A stretch of 64,000 nt of DNA, taken from positions 372,001-436,000 of the forward strand of contig CANMTD010000002.1 in assembly GCA_947500775.1 (NCBI GenBank), given 5' to 3'. Source of the DNA: an uncultured Paracoccaceae bacterium (GTDB taxonomy: Bacteria > Pseudomonadota > Alphaproteobacteria > Rhodobacterales > Rhodobacteraceae). The position numbers and the translations under genes are program-made. Below are positions 1 to 8,889 of the stretch, piece by piece; the first letter of the stretch is position 1, and every line of letters starts with the position of its first letter. A model generated the notes under the pieces. That model made no database searches, was not told where the DNA came from, and saw only the letters and a list, made by a program, of their open reading frames with translations.

Positions 1-184
1 CCTCTTCGATATTGCCGGGGGTGTTCAACAGCCGCAAAAACCGCATCCGCTGATCAACTTCGTAATTTGTAATCGCGCTGCCGCTTACGATCAGGCGCGG
101 CGAAAAGGGGCCGCCGTCTTGTGCGGCCAGCGGATGGGCCAAAGAGATAAGCGATACAAGGAGGGCACCAAATAGGCGGGTCAT
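1..184 (-). CDS. surA: SurA-like periplasmic peptidyl-prolyl isomerase, N-terminal part (cut by window edge)
   Basis: Only the first 61 codons are in the window. The reading frame from the ATG at 184 gives a signal peptide (MTRLFGALLVSLISLAHPLAAQ) followed by a segment containing ITNYEVDQRMRFLRLL, which resembles the start of the SurA N-domain (typically NG-x-AITN-E-x-DQR). SurA chaperones outer-membrane proteins, including LptD, through the periplasm. The gene lies 23 bp behind lptD on the same strand, the usual alphaproteobacterial order lptF-lptG-lptD-surA. The PPIase domains lie outside the window, so the family call rests on the N-terminus and the context. Confidence 0.8.
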   Translation of the reverse strand, partial: MTRLFGALLVSLISLAHPLAAQDGGPFSPRLIVSGSAITNYEVDQRMRFLRLLNTPGNIEE

Positions 185-207
185 GCGCACTGTCCGTTCT
201 GCTCTGT

Positions 208-2325
208 TCAATACCGGGCACAGCTGCGGCGGAAGGTTGTTCCATCACTGCCAGAGCCGAACCCGTTCAGGGATACCGATAGACCGAAGTCCGTTCTTGG
301 GCTCACATTAGTCGAGGATGTAAACCGACGCGAGAGGGAAACATCGACCAGGATACATTCGTTCGCATACTGAAGCCCCAGCCCGGCCCGCTGGGCCCGG
401 TCGCCGATAAAGTCATATCGCCAGTTTGATTTGGCTTTCCAGTTCGGTCTGAATTTATACGACCCGGCAAAGGTCCATTCCGAGCTGTCCCTTGGCCGGT
501 CTTCCCGGATGTTGGCCTCTTGCCAGATATAGGTGGACGACAGATCGAACGTGTCGTTGAACCAGCTTAGGCGCAATTCATCGCGGGTAAAGCCAAGCCC
601 ATCGTCAAAAATGGCCCGGTTTGTCAGTTCCAGATTTCCGGCCGTGCGCAGTTGCACCATCGCCAGCCAGTCGGAACTGGTGCCTTCCAGCCCCGATCCG
701 GTGGGGAACTGGTTCAGGTTTTCGGCATAGAAAACCCGGCCGACCGTCGTGCCCAACGACCATCCCGCCGGATCGTACCGGGTCCAGCCAAGGCCAAGGT
801 TTCCGCGCAGCCCGCGTTCAAAGGCATCCCTGCCGGGGAACCTGTTCAGCGCATACAGATTGCCTTCGTCCAACTCGGTGGACAGGCTGTCTTCGTTCGG
901 GACGTTTTCGCTTTCGGTCGGGCTCCAGGCCAGTTGGGCCACGGGTTCCAGAACATGGGTGACCCCGGTGCCGGTGGTCTTGCTGAACGGCCAGCGCAGT
1001 TCGACCGCTGCAAACGGGGTCGCGCGCGTGATCGAATTGGCGAATGTGCTGTCGTCGGAAATCGCATAGTAATCCAGATTAAGCTCGGTCTGCGCGGTCA
1101 GCTGCATCCCGGCGCGGGTGGTCCAGCCGCGTTGCCATGCGGCCTGTCCTGACAGGCGCGACACATCCCGGCCGATCACATCGCCATCGGAAGTGCGGGC
1201 ATAGCCAAGCGCCTGAAGCTGCAGATCGACAACGCCCCCCACCGCCGCGGGGTAGAGCCGCCGGTGATAGGTCGATTGTGCGATCGAGGTGGGCAGTGTC
1301 CGGTTGTTTTCCGAGGTGCGCAGCGACCGCAGGTGGATCAGCTCGGCAATGATGAATTCGTCGCGGCGGGTCCGCGAAATATCGACGGAACTGGAAAGCC
1401 GGTCCTTGTTCGAATAGTCATAGTCGCGCAGATAGGACCGGTCCGACACGGATTCCAGATTGAATGACAGGATATAGTCCCGTGGCAGATCGAACGTCCC
1501 CTTGCCAAACAGATAACTGCGGGTCTCGCCCGGGCGCAGGTCATCGCGCGACACCGCGCCGTTGAATTCGATCTCGCCGGTCCGAAAGGCCTGACGATAG
1601 CGAAATTCCAGCGTTCTGGTGCGGTCGGTCGAAAAATAGGGGGTCAGCGTCACATCGGCATGATCGCCCAGGGTGATGAAATACGGCACTTTCAACCCGG
1701 TCCCCAGTTCGTTGCTGAACTTCAGCGACGGGGTCAGAAACCCGGTGGCGCGTTTCAGCGTGGGGTCGGGCAGGCGCAGTCGCGGCAGATAGAAAACCGG
1801 CACGCCCAGAACCTCGAACCGTGTGTGGTCGAAATAGATCTGGCGTTCCTGCTGGTCGTGCACGATCCGGCGGGCGCGCAACTGCCACAGCGGCACAGGG
1901 TTGTTGGCGCAGACCTGACACGACGAGGCCACGGTTTTTTCCAGCACCGAATAGCGGCCGCCGACGCGGTGCAATTCGGCCGCGGCCAGTTGCAATTGCT
2001 GTTGCAGAACCAACCGGGCGCTGCGTAACAACCCATCGGTCAATTCGGGCGACAGGCTGGCGCTGTCGGCGATCAGAATCGTATCCTCGCCCGAGGTCAT
2101 GACCAGCGGCCCGTCGATTTCCAGCAAGCCGGTGTCCTGGTCAAAGGTCACCCGGCTCGCTCTGAGCCGGTCGTCGTTGTACAGAACTTCGACATGGCCT
2201 TCGGCCACCAGCCGGGTGTTGCCCTCGACCGTGACGCGGTCGGCGATCAGGGTGGCGGGTGTGGTCTGGGCATGGGCCAGCAGCGGCACCAAAAGCCATC
2301 CCAGCACAACAAGCAGACAGCGCAT
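208..2325 (-). CDS. lptD: LPS assembly outer-membrane protein LptD
   Basis: The 705-residue product starts with a signal peptide (MRCLLVVLGWLLVPLLAHAQ), then an OstA/LptA-like domain (about residues 25-120, containing ADRVTVEGNTRLVAEGHVEV), then a long beta-strand-rich LptD barrel. Two cysteines lie close together after the OstA part (CQVC). LptD inserts lipopolysaccharide into the outer leaflet. I chose the ATG at 2325 because the signal peptide starts there and its A overlaps the lptG stop in a TGATG junction. A longer open frame upstream only runs antisense-like inside lptG. Translational coupling to lptG is likely. Followed by surA. Confidence 0.93.
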   Translation of the reverse strand: MRCLLVVLGWLLVPLLAHAQTTPATLIADRVTVEGNTRLVAEGHVEVLYNDDRLRASRVTFDQDTGLLEIDGPLVMTSGEDTILIADSASLSPELTDGLLRSARLVLQQQLQLAAAELHRVGGRYSVLEKTVASSCQVCANNPVPLWQLRARRIVHDQQERQIYFDHTRFEVLGVPVFYLPRLRLPDPTLKRATGFLTPSLKFSNELGTGLKVPYFITLGDHADVTLTPYFSTDRTRTLEFRYRQAFRTGEIEFNGAVSRDDLRPGETRSYLFGKGTFDLPRDYILSFNLESVSDRSYLRDYDYSNKDRLSSSVDISRTRRDEFIIAELIHLRSLRTSENNRTLPTSIAQSTYHRRLYPAAVGGVVDLQLQALGYARTSDGDVIGRDVSRLSGQAAWQRGWTTRAGMQLTAQTELNLDYYAISDDSTFANSITRATPFAAVELRWPFSKTTGTGVTHVLEPVAQLAWSPTESENVPNEDSLSTELDEGNLYALNRFPGRDAFERGLRGNLGLGWTRYDPAGWSLGTTVGRVFYAENLNQFPTGSGLEGTSSDWLAMVQLRTAGNLELTNRAIFDDGLGFTRDELRLSWFNDTFDLSSTYIWQEANIREDRPRDSSEWTFAGSYKFRPNWKAKSNWRYDFIGDRAQRAGLGLQYANECILVDVSLSRRFTSSTNVSPRTDFGLSVSLNGFGSGSDGTTFRRSCARY

Positions 2326-3425
2326 CAACCGTCCTCCAGATGCAGCAACAGGCCAAGCGACAAGAAAATACCAATCAACGGCGGGCTCCACGCAGCCAGA
2401 GCGACGGGAATTTGACCGTTTTCCCCCAATATCTGGGCGAAATTCCGCAGGAAAAACAGCGCCAGCCCCAGGCCAAGCGCCATCATCACCATCGTGCCGG
2501 TCTTGCCGAACCGCGTGTGCCGCATGGTGAACCCTGCGCCGATCATCACCATCGCTACAAAGATCAGCGGCAGGGCCAGTTCCATATGCAGCCACATCCG
2601 GTGTTGCAGCGCCGAAAACCCGGCCCGGTCAAGCGAGGCGATGAATTCGGGCAGGTCCCAGATCGCAATCGCAGAGGGCGTGCCAAATCCGTCGCGAATG
2701 CGCTCGCGGGTCAGGTCCGACGGTAGGCTCAGTTCGGCATGCCGGGTTGACGCGCGTTCCGGGTTGCCGGTGACCGTGGCAAACACCCAGCGTTTGGCAT
2801 CGGTGATCTGCCACGCCCCCGGGACCAGTTCGGCGCTTTTTGCCTCGATCCGGTACAACGGGCCGCCCTTGTTCCCAAAGCCATAGAAGGTGACGTTGAA
2901 CAGGACCGTTCCATCCAGATTGACCCGTTCGGCGCGGATCACCATCTGCCCGTCCTCGCTGCCCTGACGCAGCCACAACCCTTCGCGGCTGATCGACAGC
3001 ACATTGGCCGACCCGGTTTTATAGGTGCTGGACAGCGCCTCGTATGTTTTCGAGGTCGCGGCCACGATCGGGTTCAGGATGGCCACGCAGAACAACCCGG
3101 CGACAAAGGCCGTCAGAACCGGGGCTGCCAGACTGCGCAGGGCCGACCGTCCCGCCGCGCGGGTGATCACCAGCTCGCTGGTCCGGGCAAGGTTCAGATA
3201 CAGCGCCAGCGTGGCCAGAATGACAACCAGCGGCAGGATACGATACAGCGCAGCCGGCACATTCAGCGCCGACAGATGCAGCGCCTGACCAAAGCCGACC
3301 GACCCGATGTCGAACCGGCGTATCTGATCGACCACATCCAGCAACAGCAGGATGGTCAGGAACACGGCCAGCACAGCCAGCAACGTCAGCGCAAATTTGC
3401 GCGCGAAATAGAAATGCAGCCTCAT
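2325..3425 (-). CDS. lptG: LPS export ABC transporter permease LptG
   Basis: A 366-residue inner-membrane protein with the LptF/LptG (YjgP/YjgQ) layout. There is an N-terminal transmembrane segment after MRLHFYFARKFALTLLAVLA, more helices up to about residue 120, a large periplasmic beta-jellyroll domain, and three C-terminal helices ending LLLHLEDG. With LptF and the LptB ATPase it extracts LPS from the inner membrane. Its ATG overlaps the lptF stop (ATGA, 3422-3425) and its stop overlaps the lptD start, so the three genes form a coupled operon. Assigned LptG rather than LptF by position (second) and sequence character. Confidence 0.92.
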   Translation of the reverse strand: MRLHFYFARKFALTLLAVLAVFLTILLLLDVVDQIRRFDIGSVGFGQALHLSALNVPAALYRILPLVVILATLALYLNLARTSELVITRAAGRSALRSLAAPVLTAFVAGLFCVAILNPIVAATSKTYEALSSTYKTGSANVLSISREGLWLRQGSEDGQMVIRAERVNLDGTVLFNVTFYGFGNKGGPLYRIEAKSAELVPGAWQITDAKRWVFATVTGNPERASTRHAELSLPSDLTRERIRDGFGTPSAIAIWDLPEFIASLDRAGFSALQHRMWLHMELALPLIFVAMVMIGAGFTMRHTRFGKTGTMVMMALGLGLALFFLRNFAQILGENGQIPVALAAWSPPLIGIFLSLGLLLHLEDG

Positions 3426-4555
3426 GTCGCGGACCCCGTGACGGCGCTGCGCCGCCGGAACAGGCCGGGGCGGGCGCTGATCCAGATCATGAGGCTTGCC
3501 ATGGCGACACCCGCCACCGGCGGCAGGTAGACCACCGGCCAGAACCCGGCCCCGCGACGGGCCACATCCGCCATCGCATTGTCCAGCAGTTGCACAACGA
3601 TCAACAGCACGATCGCCAACAGGATTTGCCGCCAGACACCAAACCGGCTGAACCCCCCCAGCATCAGGGCCCCAAACCCGATCATCGCCCCCGCGACCGC
3701 CAGAAACGGCTGGGCCACGCGTGCGTGGCCTTCGTACAGGAACTCGGCCCGATCCTTGCCGGTTTGGCGCAACAGATCGTCGGGGGCCCGCAACAGCGAC
3801 GAGGTTGGCAGTTCCTGTATCCCGATGCGCGTCTTTGCAGGGCTGCCCATCAGTCCGGCGATATCATAGACCGAATCCTGAAAGCTGGTGGTCAGCAGGC
3901 TTTGCGTCGGTATGCGCAGGGTCTGTGCCAGCCCGTCGAACATCACCAGCTTGGGTCCGTCGTCGCCGGGCACCAACAGGGCGTTTTTTGCGGTATAGGT
4001 GGTGCGTTGGTCGGGGGTGCGGGAATCGGACAGAAACACATCCTGCAATTCCCCCAGCGGCGTGATTTCGCGGATGTAAAAGGTGATCCCATTGGCGGGA
4101 TGCAGGAACTGACCTTCGGTCAGCAGGCGCGAAGTGACGTTTTCGGCAATCTCGGCCCGGCGATCGTTCAGCTCGGCCCGGCTGATCGGCACCAGAACAT
4201 GGTTCAACACGCTGACCAGAAGCGCGACAAACAGGCCGAAAATCACCACCGGACGCACCAGGCGGAACCCCGAATAGCCCATCGCCTGAACCACCACCAG
4301 CTCGCTTTCCGTGGTCAGCCGATTGATGACATAGACCGTGGCGGCAAAGGCCGATACCGGCAACACCAGACGTATCACATTGGGCAGCGCCAGCGCGGTG
4401 AATTCCAGAAACACCAGCGCGGAATGGCCGTCGCCGATCAGTTGTTCGAACAGCACCACCGCGCGGTTGACCCAATAGACCGACACCAGAACAAGCGAGA
4501 AAAAGCCAAACAGCACCAAAAGCTGTGACAGCAGATATCTGTCAAATGTTGGCAC
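3422..4555 (-). CDS. lptF: LPS export ABC transporter permease LptF
   Basis: A 377-residue member of the YjgP/YjgQ permease family. The first helix is RYLLSQLLVLFGFFSLVLVS, followed by the family-typical LALPNVIRLVLPVSAFAATVYVINRL, a periplasmic jellyroll and C-terminal helices. No ATG fits. The GTG at 4555 is chosen because an AGGGGG ribosome-binding site lies 5 nt upstream; TTG at 4558 is the alternative. The open frame continues upstream antisense to pepA, but that extension is not protein-like. Divergent from pepA, with a 129-bp shared promoter region. Confidence 0.9.
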   Translation of the reverse strand: MPTFDRYLLSQLLVLFGFFSLVLVSVYWVNRAVVLFEQLIGDGHSALVFLEFTALALPNVIRLVLPVSAFAATVYVINRLTTESELVVVQAMGYSGFRLVRPVVIFGLFVALLVSVLNHVLVPISRAELNDRRAEIAENVTSRLLTEGQFLHPANGITFYIREITPLGELQDVFLSDSRTPDQRTTYTAKNALLVPGDDGPKLVMFDGLAQTLRIPTQSLLTTSFQDSVYDIAGLMGSPAKTRIGIQELPTSSLLRAPDDLLRQTGKDRAEFLYEGHARVAQPFLAVAGAMIGFGALMLGGFSRFGVWRQILLAIVLLIVVQLLDNAMADVARRGAGFWPVVYLPPVAGVAMASLMIWISARPGLFRRRSAVTGSAT

Positions 4556-4684
4556 CAAGACCCCCCTGGCCAGTTCGATTGACGGCGACCCTAGACCAAT
4601 TGTGAAGCGGGTAAAACTGCTATCTGGCCAATGGGGCGGGCAGCCGCTAGGAATAACTATTGAACCCACCCGGAGGAAACCACC

Positions 4685-6151
4685 ATGACCACACCCCCAC
4701 AGATCAGCTTTACCGAGATCGAGCTTGATGCCATCGCTGCGGCCAAGGGGCGGGTGGCCATTTTCGTCGAAGGCGAAGGCAAGCTTGGGCTGGCAGCGCG
4801 CCGGGTAAACCGCCTGACCAAAGGCGCCCTGGGCCGGTTTGTGGCCAGCGAGGCGTTTTCCAAGATGAAACAGGGCGACGCCAAGACGCTGGGTTATCCG
4901 GTGGGCTTTGCCGCCGATGCGGTCGATGTGGTCAAGCTGAACCGCCGGGCAACAGTGCCGGATGCGCGCAAGGCCGGTGCCGCGCTGGCGCGGCTGCAGG
5001 GCGGGGATGATTGTCTGGTCATGGCGGGCAACAACACCCGTTGCTCTGAAATCGCCTTTGGCTTCGCGATGCGCGCCTATGGGTTCGATGCCCATAAGAC
5101 CGGCGACAAGACAACACCCGGTGCGGTGACCTTCGCGGTTGCCAAACCCGAAGAGGTTGCAGCGCAATCCGCCCCGCTGGCGGCCGTGGTCGAGGGCGTG
5201 TTCTTTACCCGCGATCTGGTTAATGAACCGGCCAACGTACTGACAACCGACGATTTTGCAGCCCGGCTTGCGGCGATGCACGAATTGGGTCTTGAGGTCG
5301 AAATACTGGAAGAGGCCGATCTGGCAAAACTGGGCATGCGCACCCTGCTGGCGGTCGGCGAAGGATCGGAAAGCCCCTCCAAGGTCGTGGTGATGACATG
5401 GAACGGCGGCGGGGATGAGGCGCCGCTGGCGCTGGTCGGCAAGGGCGTGGTGTTCGACACCGGTGGTATTTCGATCAAACCCGCGGGCGGCATGGAAGAC
5501 ATGACCATGGACATGGGCGGCGCGGGCGTGGTCTCGGGCGTGATGCGCACGCTGGCCCTGCGCAAGGCCAAGGCCAATGTCGTGGGTCTGGTCGGTCTGG
5601 TGGAAAACATGCCTGACGGGCGCGCCCAACGTCCCGGCGATGTGGTCCGCTCGATGAAGGGTGATACGGTCGAGGTGATCAACACCGACGCCGAAGGCCG
5701 TTTGGTGCTGTGCGATGTGATGTGGTACGCGCAAGAGCGGTTCAACCCCAGCGGCATGATCGATCTGGCCACGCTGACCGGCGCGGTCATCATCGGGCTG
5801 GGCCATGAAAACGCGGGGGTGTTTTCCAACAATGACGCGCTGTGCAACGCCTTTCTGAAGGCGGCCGAGGCCGAAGGCGAAGGCGCCTGGCGGTTGCCGC
5901 TGTCGCCGGGATATGACGAACAGCTGAAATCGCGCATCGCCGATGTGAAAAACGTGGGCGGCCGACCCGCGGGATCGATCACCGCCGCCAAATTCCTGCA
6001 GCGCTTCGTCAAGGAAGAATGCCCCTGGATCCATCTGGATATCGCCGGAGTGGCCAGCCTGACCAAAGAATCCACCCTGGCGCCCAAAGGCGCCACCGGC
6101 TGGGGGGTCATGGCGCTGGACCGGATGATCCGCGATAAATTCGAAGGCTGA
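4685..6151 (+). CDS. pepA: Leucyl aminopeptidase (M17 family)
   Basis: A 488-residue cytosolic aminopeptidase that removes N-terminal residues from peptides. The C-terminal catalytic domain carries the M17 hallmarks: GKGVVFDTGGISIKPAGGM (metal-binding lysine/aspartate region), MDMGGAG, and the signature NTDAEGRLVL. The N-terminal domain shows the usual lower conservation. The length is normal for the family. A GGAGG ribosome-binding site precedes the ATG. The stop overlaps the holC start (TGATG), as in many alphaproteobacteria. Divergent from the lpt operon. Confidence 0.95.
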   Translation: MTTPPQISFTEIELDAIAAAKGRVAIFVEGEGKLGLAARRVNRLTKGALGRFVASEAFSKMKQGDAKTLGYPVGFAADAVDVVKLNRRATVPDARKAGAALARLQGGDDCLVMAGNNTRCSEIAFGFAMRAYGFDAHKTGDKTTPGAVTFAVAKPEEVAAQSAPLAAVVEGVFFTRDLVNEPANVLTTDDFAARLAAMHELGLEVEILEEADLAKLGMRTLLAVGEGSESPSKVVVMTWNGGGDEAPLALVGKGVVFDTGGISIKPAGGMEDMTMDMGGAGVVSGVMRTLALRKAKANVVGLVGLVENMPDGRAQRPGDVVRSMKGDTVEVINTDAEGRLVLCDVMWYAQERFNPSGMIDLATLTGAVIIGLGHENAGVFSNNDALCNAFLKAAEAEGEGAWRLPLSPGYDEQLKSRIADVKNVGGRPAGSITAAKFLQRFVKEECPWIHLDIAGVASLTKESTLAPKGATGWGVMALDRMIRDKFEG

Positions 6152-6621
6152 TGGGCGCTGCGTATTTCTATCACCTGACCCGGCAACCGCTTGAGGTGAC
6201 CCTGCCGGCGTTGCTGCAAAAGGCGCGCGGTGCCGGGTGGCGGGTGGCTGTGCGCGGCACGACCGAGGCACGGTTGCGCTGGCTGGATGAACGGCTGTGG
6301 CTGGGCCCCGACGACGGGTTCCTGCCACATGGCTGCGCCGGGACCGGGTTCGATGCGGATCAACCCATTCTTCTGACCACCGAGGCCAAGGCCGCCAATG
6401 AACCTGCCTGTGTGATGGCGATCGACGGGGCCGAGGTCACACCCGAAGACTGCGCCAGCCTCGAACGGGTCTGTATCCTGTTCGACGGCAATGATCAGGC
6501 CGCCGTCGCCACCGCGCGCGGCCAATGGAAAGCCCTGACTGCCGCAGGCACCCCGGCGCAATACTGGTCCGAAGAAAGCGGTCGGTGGGAGAAAAAGGCC
6601 GAAAGCCCGGCCACAGGCTGA
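6151..6621 (+). CDS. holC: DNA polymerase III chi subunit
   Basis: A 156-residue HolC-type protein starting MGAAYFYHLTRQPLEVTLP, with the family features of an N-terminal beta-strand FYHL, a central ALLQKARGAGWRVAVR helix-strand, LDERLWLGPDDGFLPHG, and DQPILLT. The chi subunit links the clamp-loader complex to SSB during replication. It overlaps the pepA stop by one base, so expression is probably coupled. Its stop lies 172 bp before the convergent end of the peptide ABC operon, with a long inverted repeat between them. Confidence 0.92.
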   Translation: MGAAYFYHLTRQPLEVTLPALLQKARGAGWRVAVRGTTEARLRWLDERLWLGPDDGFLPHGCAGTGFDADQPILLTTEAKAANEPACVMAIDGAEVTPEDCASLERVCILFDGNDQAAVATARGQWKALTAAGTPAQYWSEESGRWEKKAESPATG

Positions 6622-6701
6622 CCTGCGCCCCATCACATTGAGGCGCGTTCCGCGCCACGGTTTTAGTGGGGGCACTGCGTGCCATTGTTTCGCGCTTCGC
6701 G

Positions 6702-6770
6702 CGAGAGTATTTTTGCCAAAAAGAAACAGGGTATGGCCCCCGGGGTTTCTTTTTGGTCCAAATACTCCCG
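6702..6770. terminator. Long inverted repeat between convergent genes, probable bidirectional terminator
   Basis: Arms 6702-6727 and 6745-6770 are reverse complements at 22 of 26 positions, separated by 17 nt. The arms include a run of A on one side and of T on the other (CCAAAAAGAAAC / GTTTCTTTTTGG). The structure sits between holC (plus) and the ABC ATPase gene (minus), so it could stop transcription from both sides. The same 26-mer recurs behind gyrA (38513-38538, 25 of 26 identical to the left arm), which suggests a dispersed repeat rather than a unique terminator. Confidence 0.6.
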
Positions 6771-6793
6771 CCGGAGGCGTCTGCGAACGGCTG

Positions 6794-8878
6794 CTATTCC
6801 GCCGCGACCTTGATCACCGGTTCCATCTTGGCGAAGCTGTCTTCGGGCAGGTGGCATTTGACCTGATGACCCTCGGCCAGAAACCGCACCGGCGGCACTT
6901 CTGTGTCGCAGAGCCCGCCGGGGACTTCGGATTTCCAGCGGCAGCGGGTCTGGAACGGGCAGCCCGGCGGCGGGTTCACGGCGGAGGGAATGTCGCCTTC
7001 CAGCACGATACGTTCTTTCTGGACCGAGGTGTCGGCGATGGGGACCGCCGATAGCAGCGCCTCGGTATAGGGGTGATAGGGCGGGGCGAAGACCTGGTCG
7101 GTGCTGCCCAGTTCCACCACATGGCCCAGGTACATCACCATGACCCGGTCGCTGAGATAGCGTACGATCGACAGGTCGTGGCTGATGAACAGCAGGGTGG
7201 TTTTCTCTTCGCGCTGGATATCCATCAGCAGGTCGGTGACCGCCGCCTGAACCGACACGTCCAGCGCCGAGACCGGTTCATCGGCCACCACGATGCGGGC
7301 GCCGCCGGCAAAGGCGCGGGCGATCCCCACGCGCTGTTTCTGCCCGCCGGACAATTGGCGCGGCATGCGGTCGGCGAATTCGCGCGGCAGTTTGACCAGA
7401 TCCAGCAGTTCCAGCATCCGGGTCTTGCGGGCCGCGTCGCTGTCGCCGATGCCGAAGATGTCCAGCGCGCGGACGATCTGGCTGCCGACGGTCATCGACG
7501 GGTTCAGCGTGTCGAACGGGTTCTGGAACACCATCTGGATGTCAGAGACGGTTTTGGTATCGCGGTCCTGAATCTCGATGTCCTGAATTTCTCGGTTGTC
7601 CAGCAGGATCTTGCCGTCGGTCGCGGTTTCCAGCCCCATTAGCACCTTGGCGAAGGTCGATTTACCGCAGCCGCTTTCGCCGACGATGGCCAGGGTTTCG
7701 CTTTCGCGGGCCTCGAAGCTGAGGGTTTCATTGGCTTTGACGACCTTGGTGTCGCCGCCGCCGAACAGGGCGTTGGCCGCGACCTCGTAGTATTTCTTGA
7801 GGTTGTCCATTTTCAGGACAACTTTGCCAATCTCGGTCTTTTCGGCCTTTTGCGGCACCACAAGCGGGGCGTCCCAATCGATTTCCTTGAACTTCAGACA
7901 GCGCGAGGCATGGCGTTCGTTGTCGGGCACGTCCTCCATCACAATCGGTTGCGCGTCGCAGCGGCCCGCCTCGAAATAGTCGCAGCGAGGCCCGAAGTTG
8001 CAGCCCGGCGGGCGTTCGTGGGGCAGGGGGAAGTTGCCGGGGATCGCCACCAGAGGATGCGAGTTCTTATCGGCCCCGGGCAGCGGGATCGACCGGAACA
8101 GGGCCTGCGTATAGGGGTGCTGCATCTGGTCGAACACATCTTCGATCGAGCCGCGTTCGACCGCTTCGCCGGAATACATCACGCACAACCGGTCGCAGGT
8201 TTCCAGAACCAGACCCAGATTGTGGCTGATGAACAGCATCGAGGTGCCGTATTTCTTGCCCAGATCCTTGACCAGATCGACGATCCCCGCCTCGACCGTC
8301 ACATCAAGCGCTGTGGTCGGTTCATCCAGGATCAGCAGGCTGGGCTTCGACATCAGCGCCATGGCGATCACGATCCGCTGTTGCTGGCCGCCCGACAGTT
8401 GATGCGGAAAGGATTTCAGGATGCGCTCGGGGTCGGGCAGGCGGACGTCCGTGACCACCTGCAGCGCCTGTTTATAGGCCTCATCCGCGCTGGCGCCTTC
8501 GTGGATCATCGGCACTTCCATCAGCTGTTTGCCGATTTTCATCGCCGGGTTCAGGCTGGCCATCGGTTCCTGATAGATCATCGCGATTTCCGAACCGCGC
8601 AGGTCGCGCAGTTCCTCGTCGCTCATCTCGCCCAGATCGCGGCCCTTGAACTTGATCGAGCCGCCAACGACGCGGCCGTTCACGCCCAGATCCTGCATCA
8701 CCCCCAGCGCGACCGTGGATTTGCCGCAGCCGGATTCACCGACAAGGCCCACCGCTTCGCCCGGTTGCACCTGAACCGAAAAATCCATCACCGCCGGGAT
8801 TTCGCGCAGCCGTGTGAAAAAGCTGATCGAGAGGCGGTCGATTTCCAGGATGGGGCCATCATAATCCCATTTTGCCAT
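6794..8878 (-). CDS. Peptide-type ABC transporter, fused double ATP-binding protein
   Basis: A 694-residue protein with two complete ABC ATPase domains, a DppD-like half (about residues 5-265) and a DppF-like half (about 345-625), each followed by an oligopeptide/dipeptide C-terminal segment (PPGCNFGPRC and PPGCPFQTRC cysteine motifs). Walker A motifs are GESGCGKST in both. Signature motifs are LSGGQQQR and LSGGQKQR. Walker B regions are LLILDEPTTALD and IVVADEPVSALD, so both sites look active. Last gene of the four-gene operon with the two permeases and binding protein. The cargo (peptide, opine, sugar or other) cannot be told from sequence. Confidence 0.93.
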   Translation of the reverse strand: MAKWDYDGPILEIDRLSISFFTRLREIPAVMDFSVQVQPGEAVGLVGESGCGKSTVALGVMQDLGVNGRVVGGSIKFKGRDLGEMSDEELRDLRGSEIAMIYQEPMASLNPAMKIGKQLMEVPMIHEGASADEAYKQALQVVTDVRLPDPERILKSFPHQLSGGQQQRIVIAMALMSKPSLLILDEPTTALDVTVEAGIVDLVKDLGKKYGTSMLFISHNLGLVLETCDRLCVMYSGEAVERGSIEDVFDQMQHPYTQALFRSIPLPGADKNSHPLVAIPGNFPLPHERPPGCNFGPRCDYFEAGRCDAQPIVMEDVPDNERHASRCLKFKEIDWDAPLVVPQKAEKTEIGKVVLKMDNLKKYYEVAANALFGGGDTKVVKANETLSFEARESETLAIVGESGCGKSTFAKVLMGLETATDGKILLDNREIQDIEIQDRDTKTVSDIQMVFQNPFDTLNPSMTVGSQIVRALDIFGIGDSDAARKTRMLELLDLVKLPREFADRMPRQLSGGQKQRVGIARAFAGGARIVVADEPVSALDVSVQAAVTDLLMDIQREEKTTLLFISHDLSIVRYLSDRVMVMYLGHVVELGSTDQVFAPPYHPYTEALLSAVPIADTSVQKERIVLEGDIPSAVNPPPGCPFQTRCRWKSEVPGGLCDTEVPPVRFLAEGHQVKCHLPEDSFAKMEPVIKVAAE

Positions 8879-8889
8879 GATCTCTCTCC

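Noticed and set aside
4556-6328. Upstream continuation of the lptF frame, antisense to pepA (open frame up to 968 codons)
   Set aside because: It is the mirror of high-GC pepA codons, has no protein motif, and the lptF homology begins only at the GTG at 4555.
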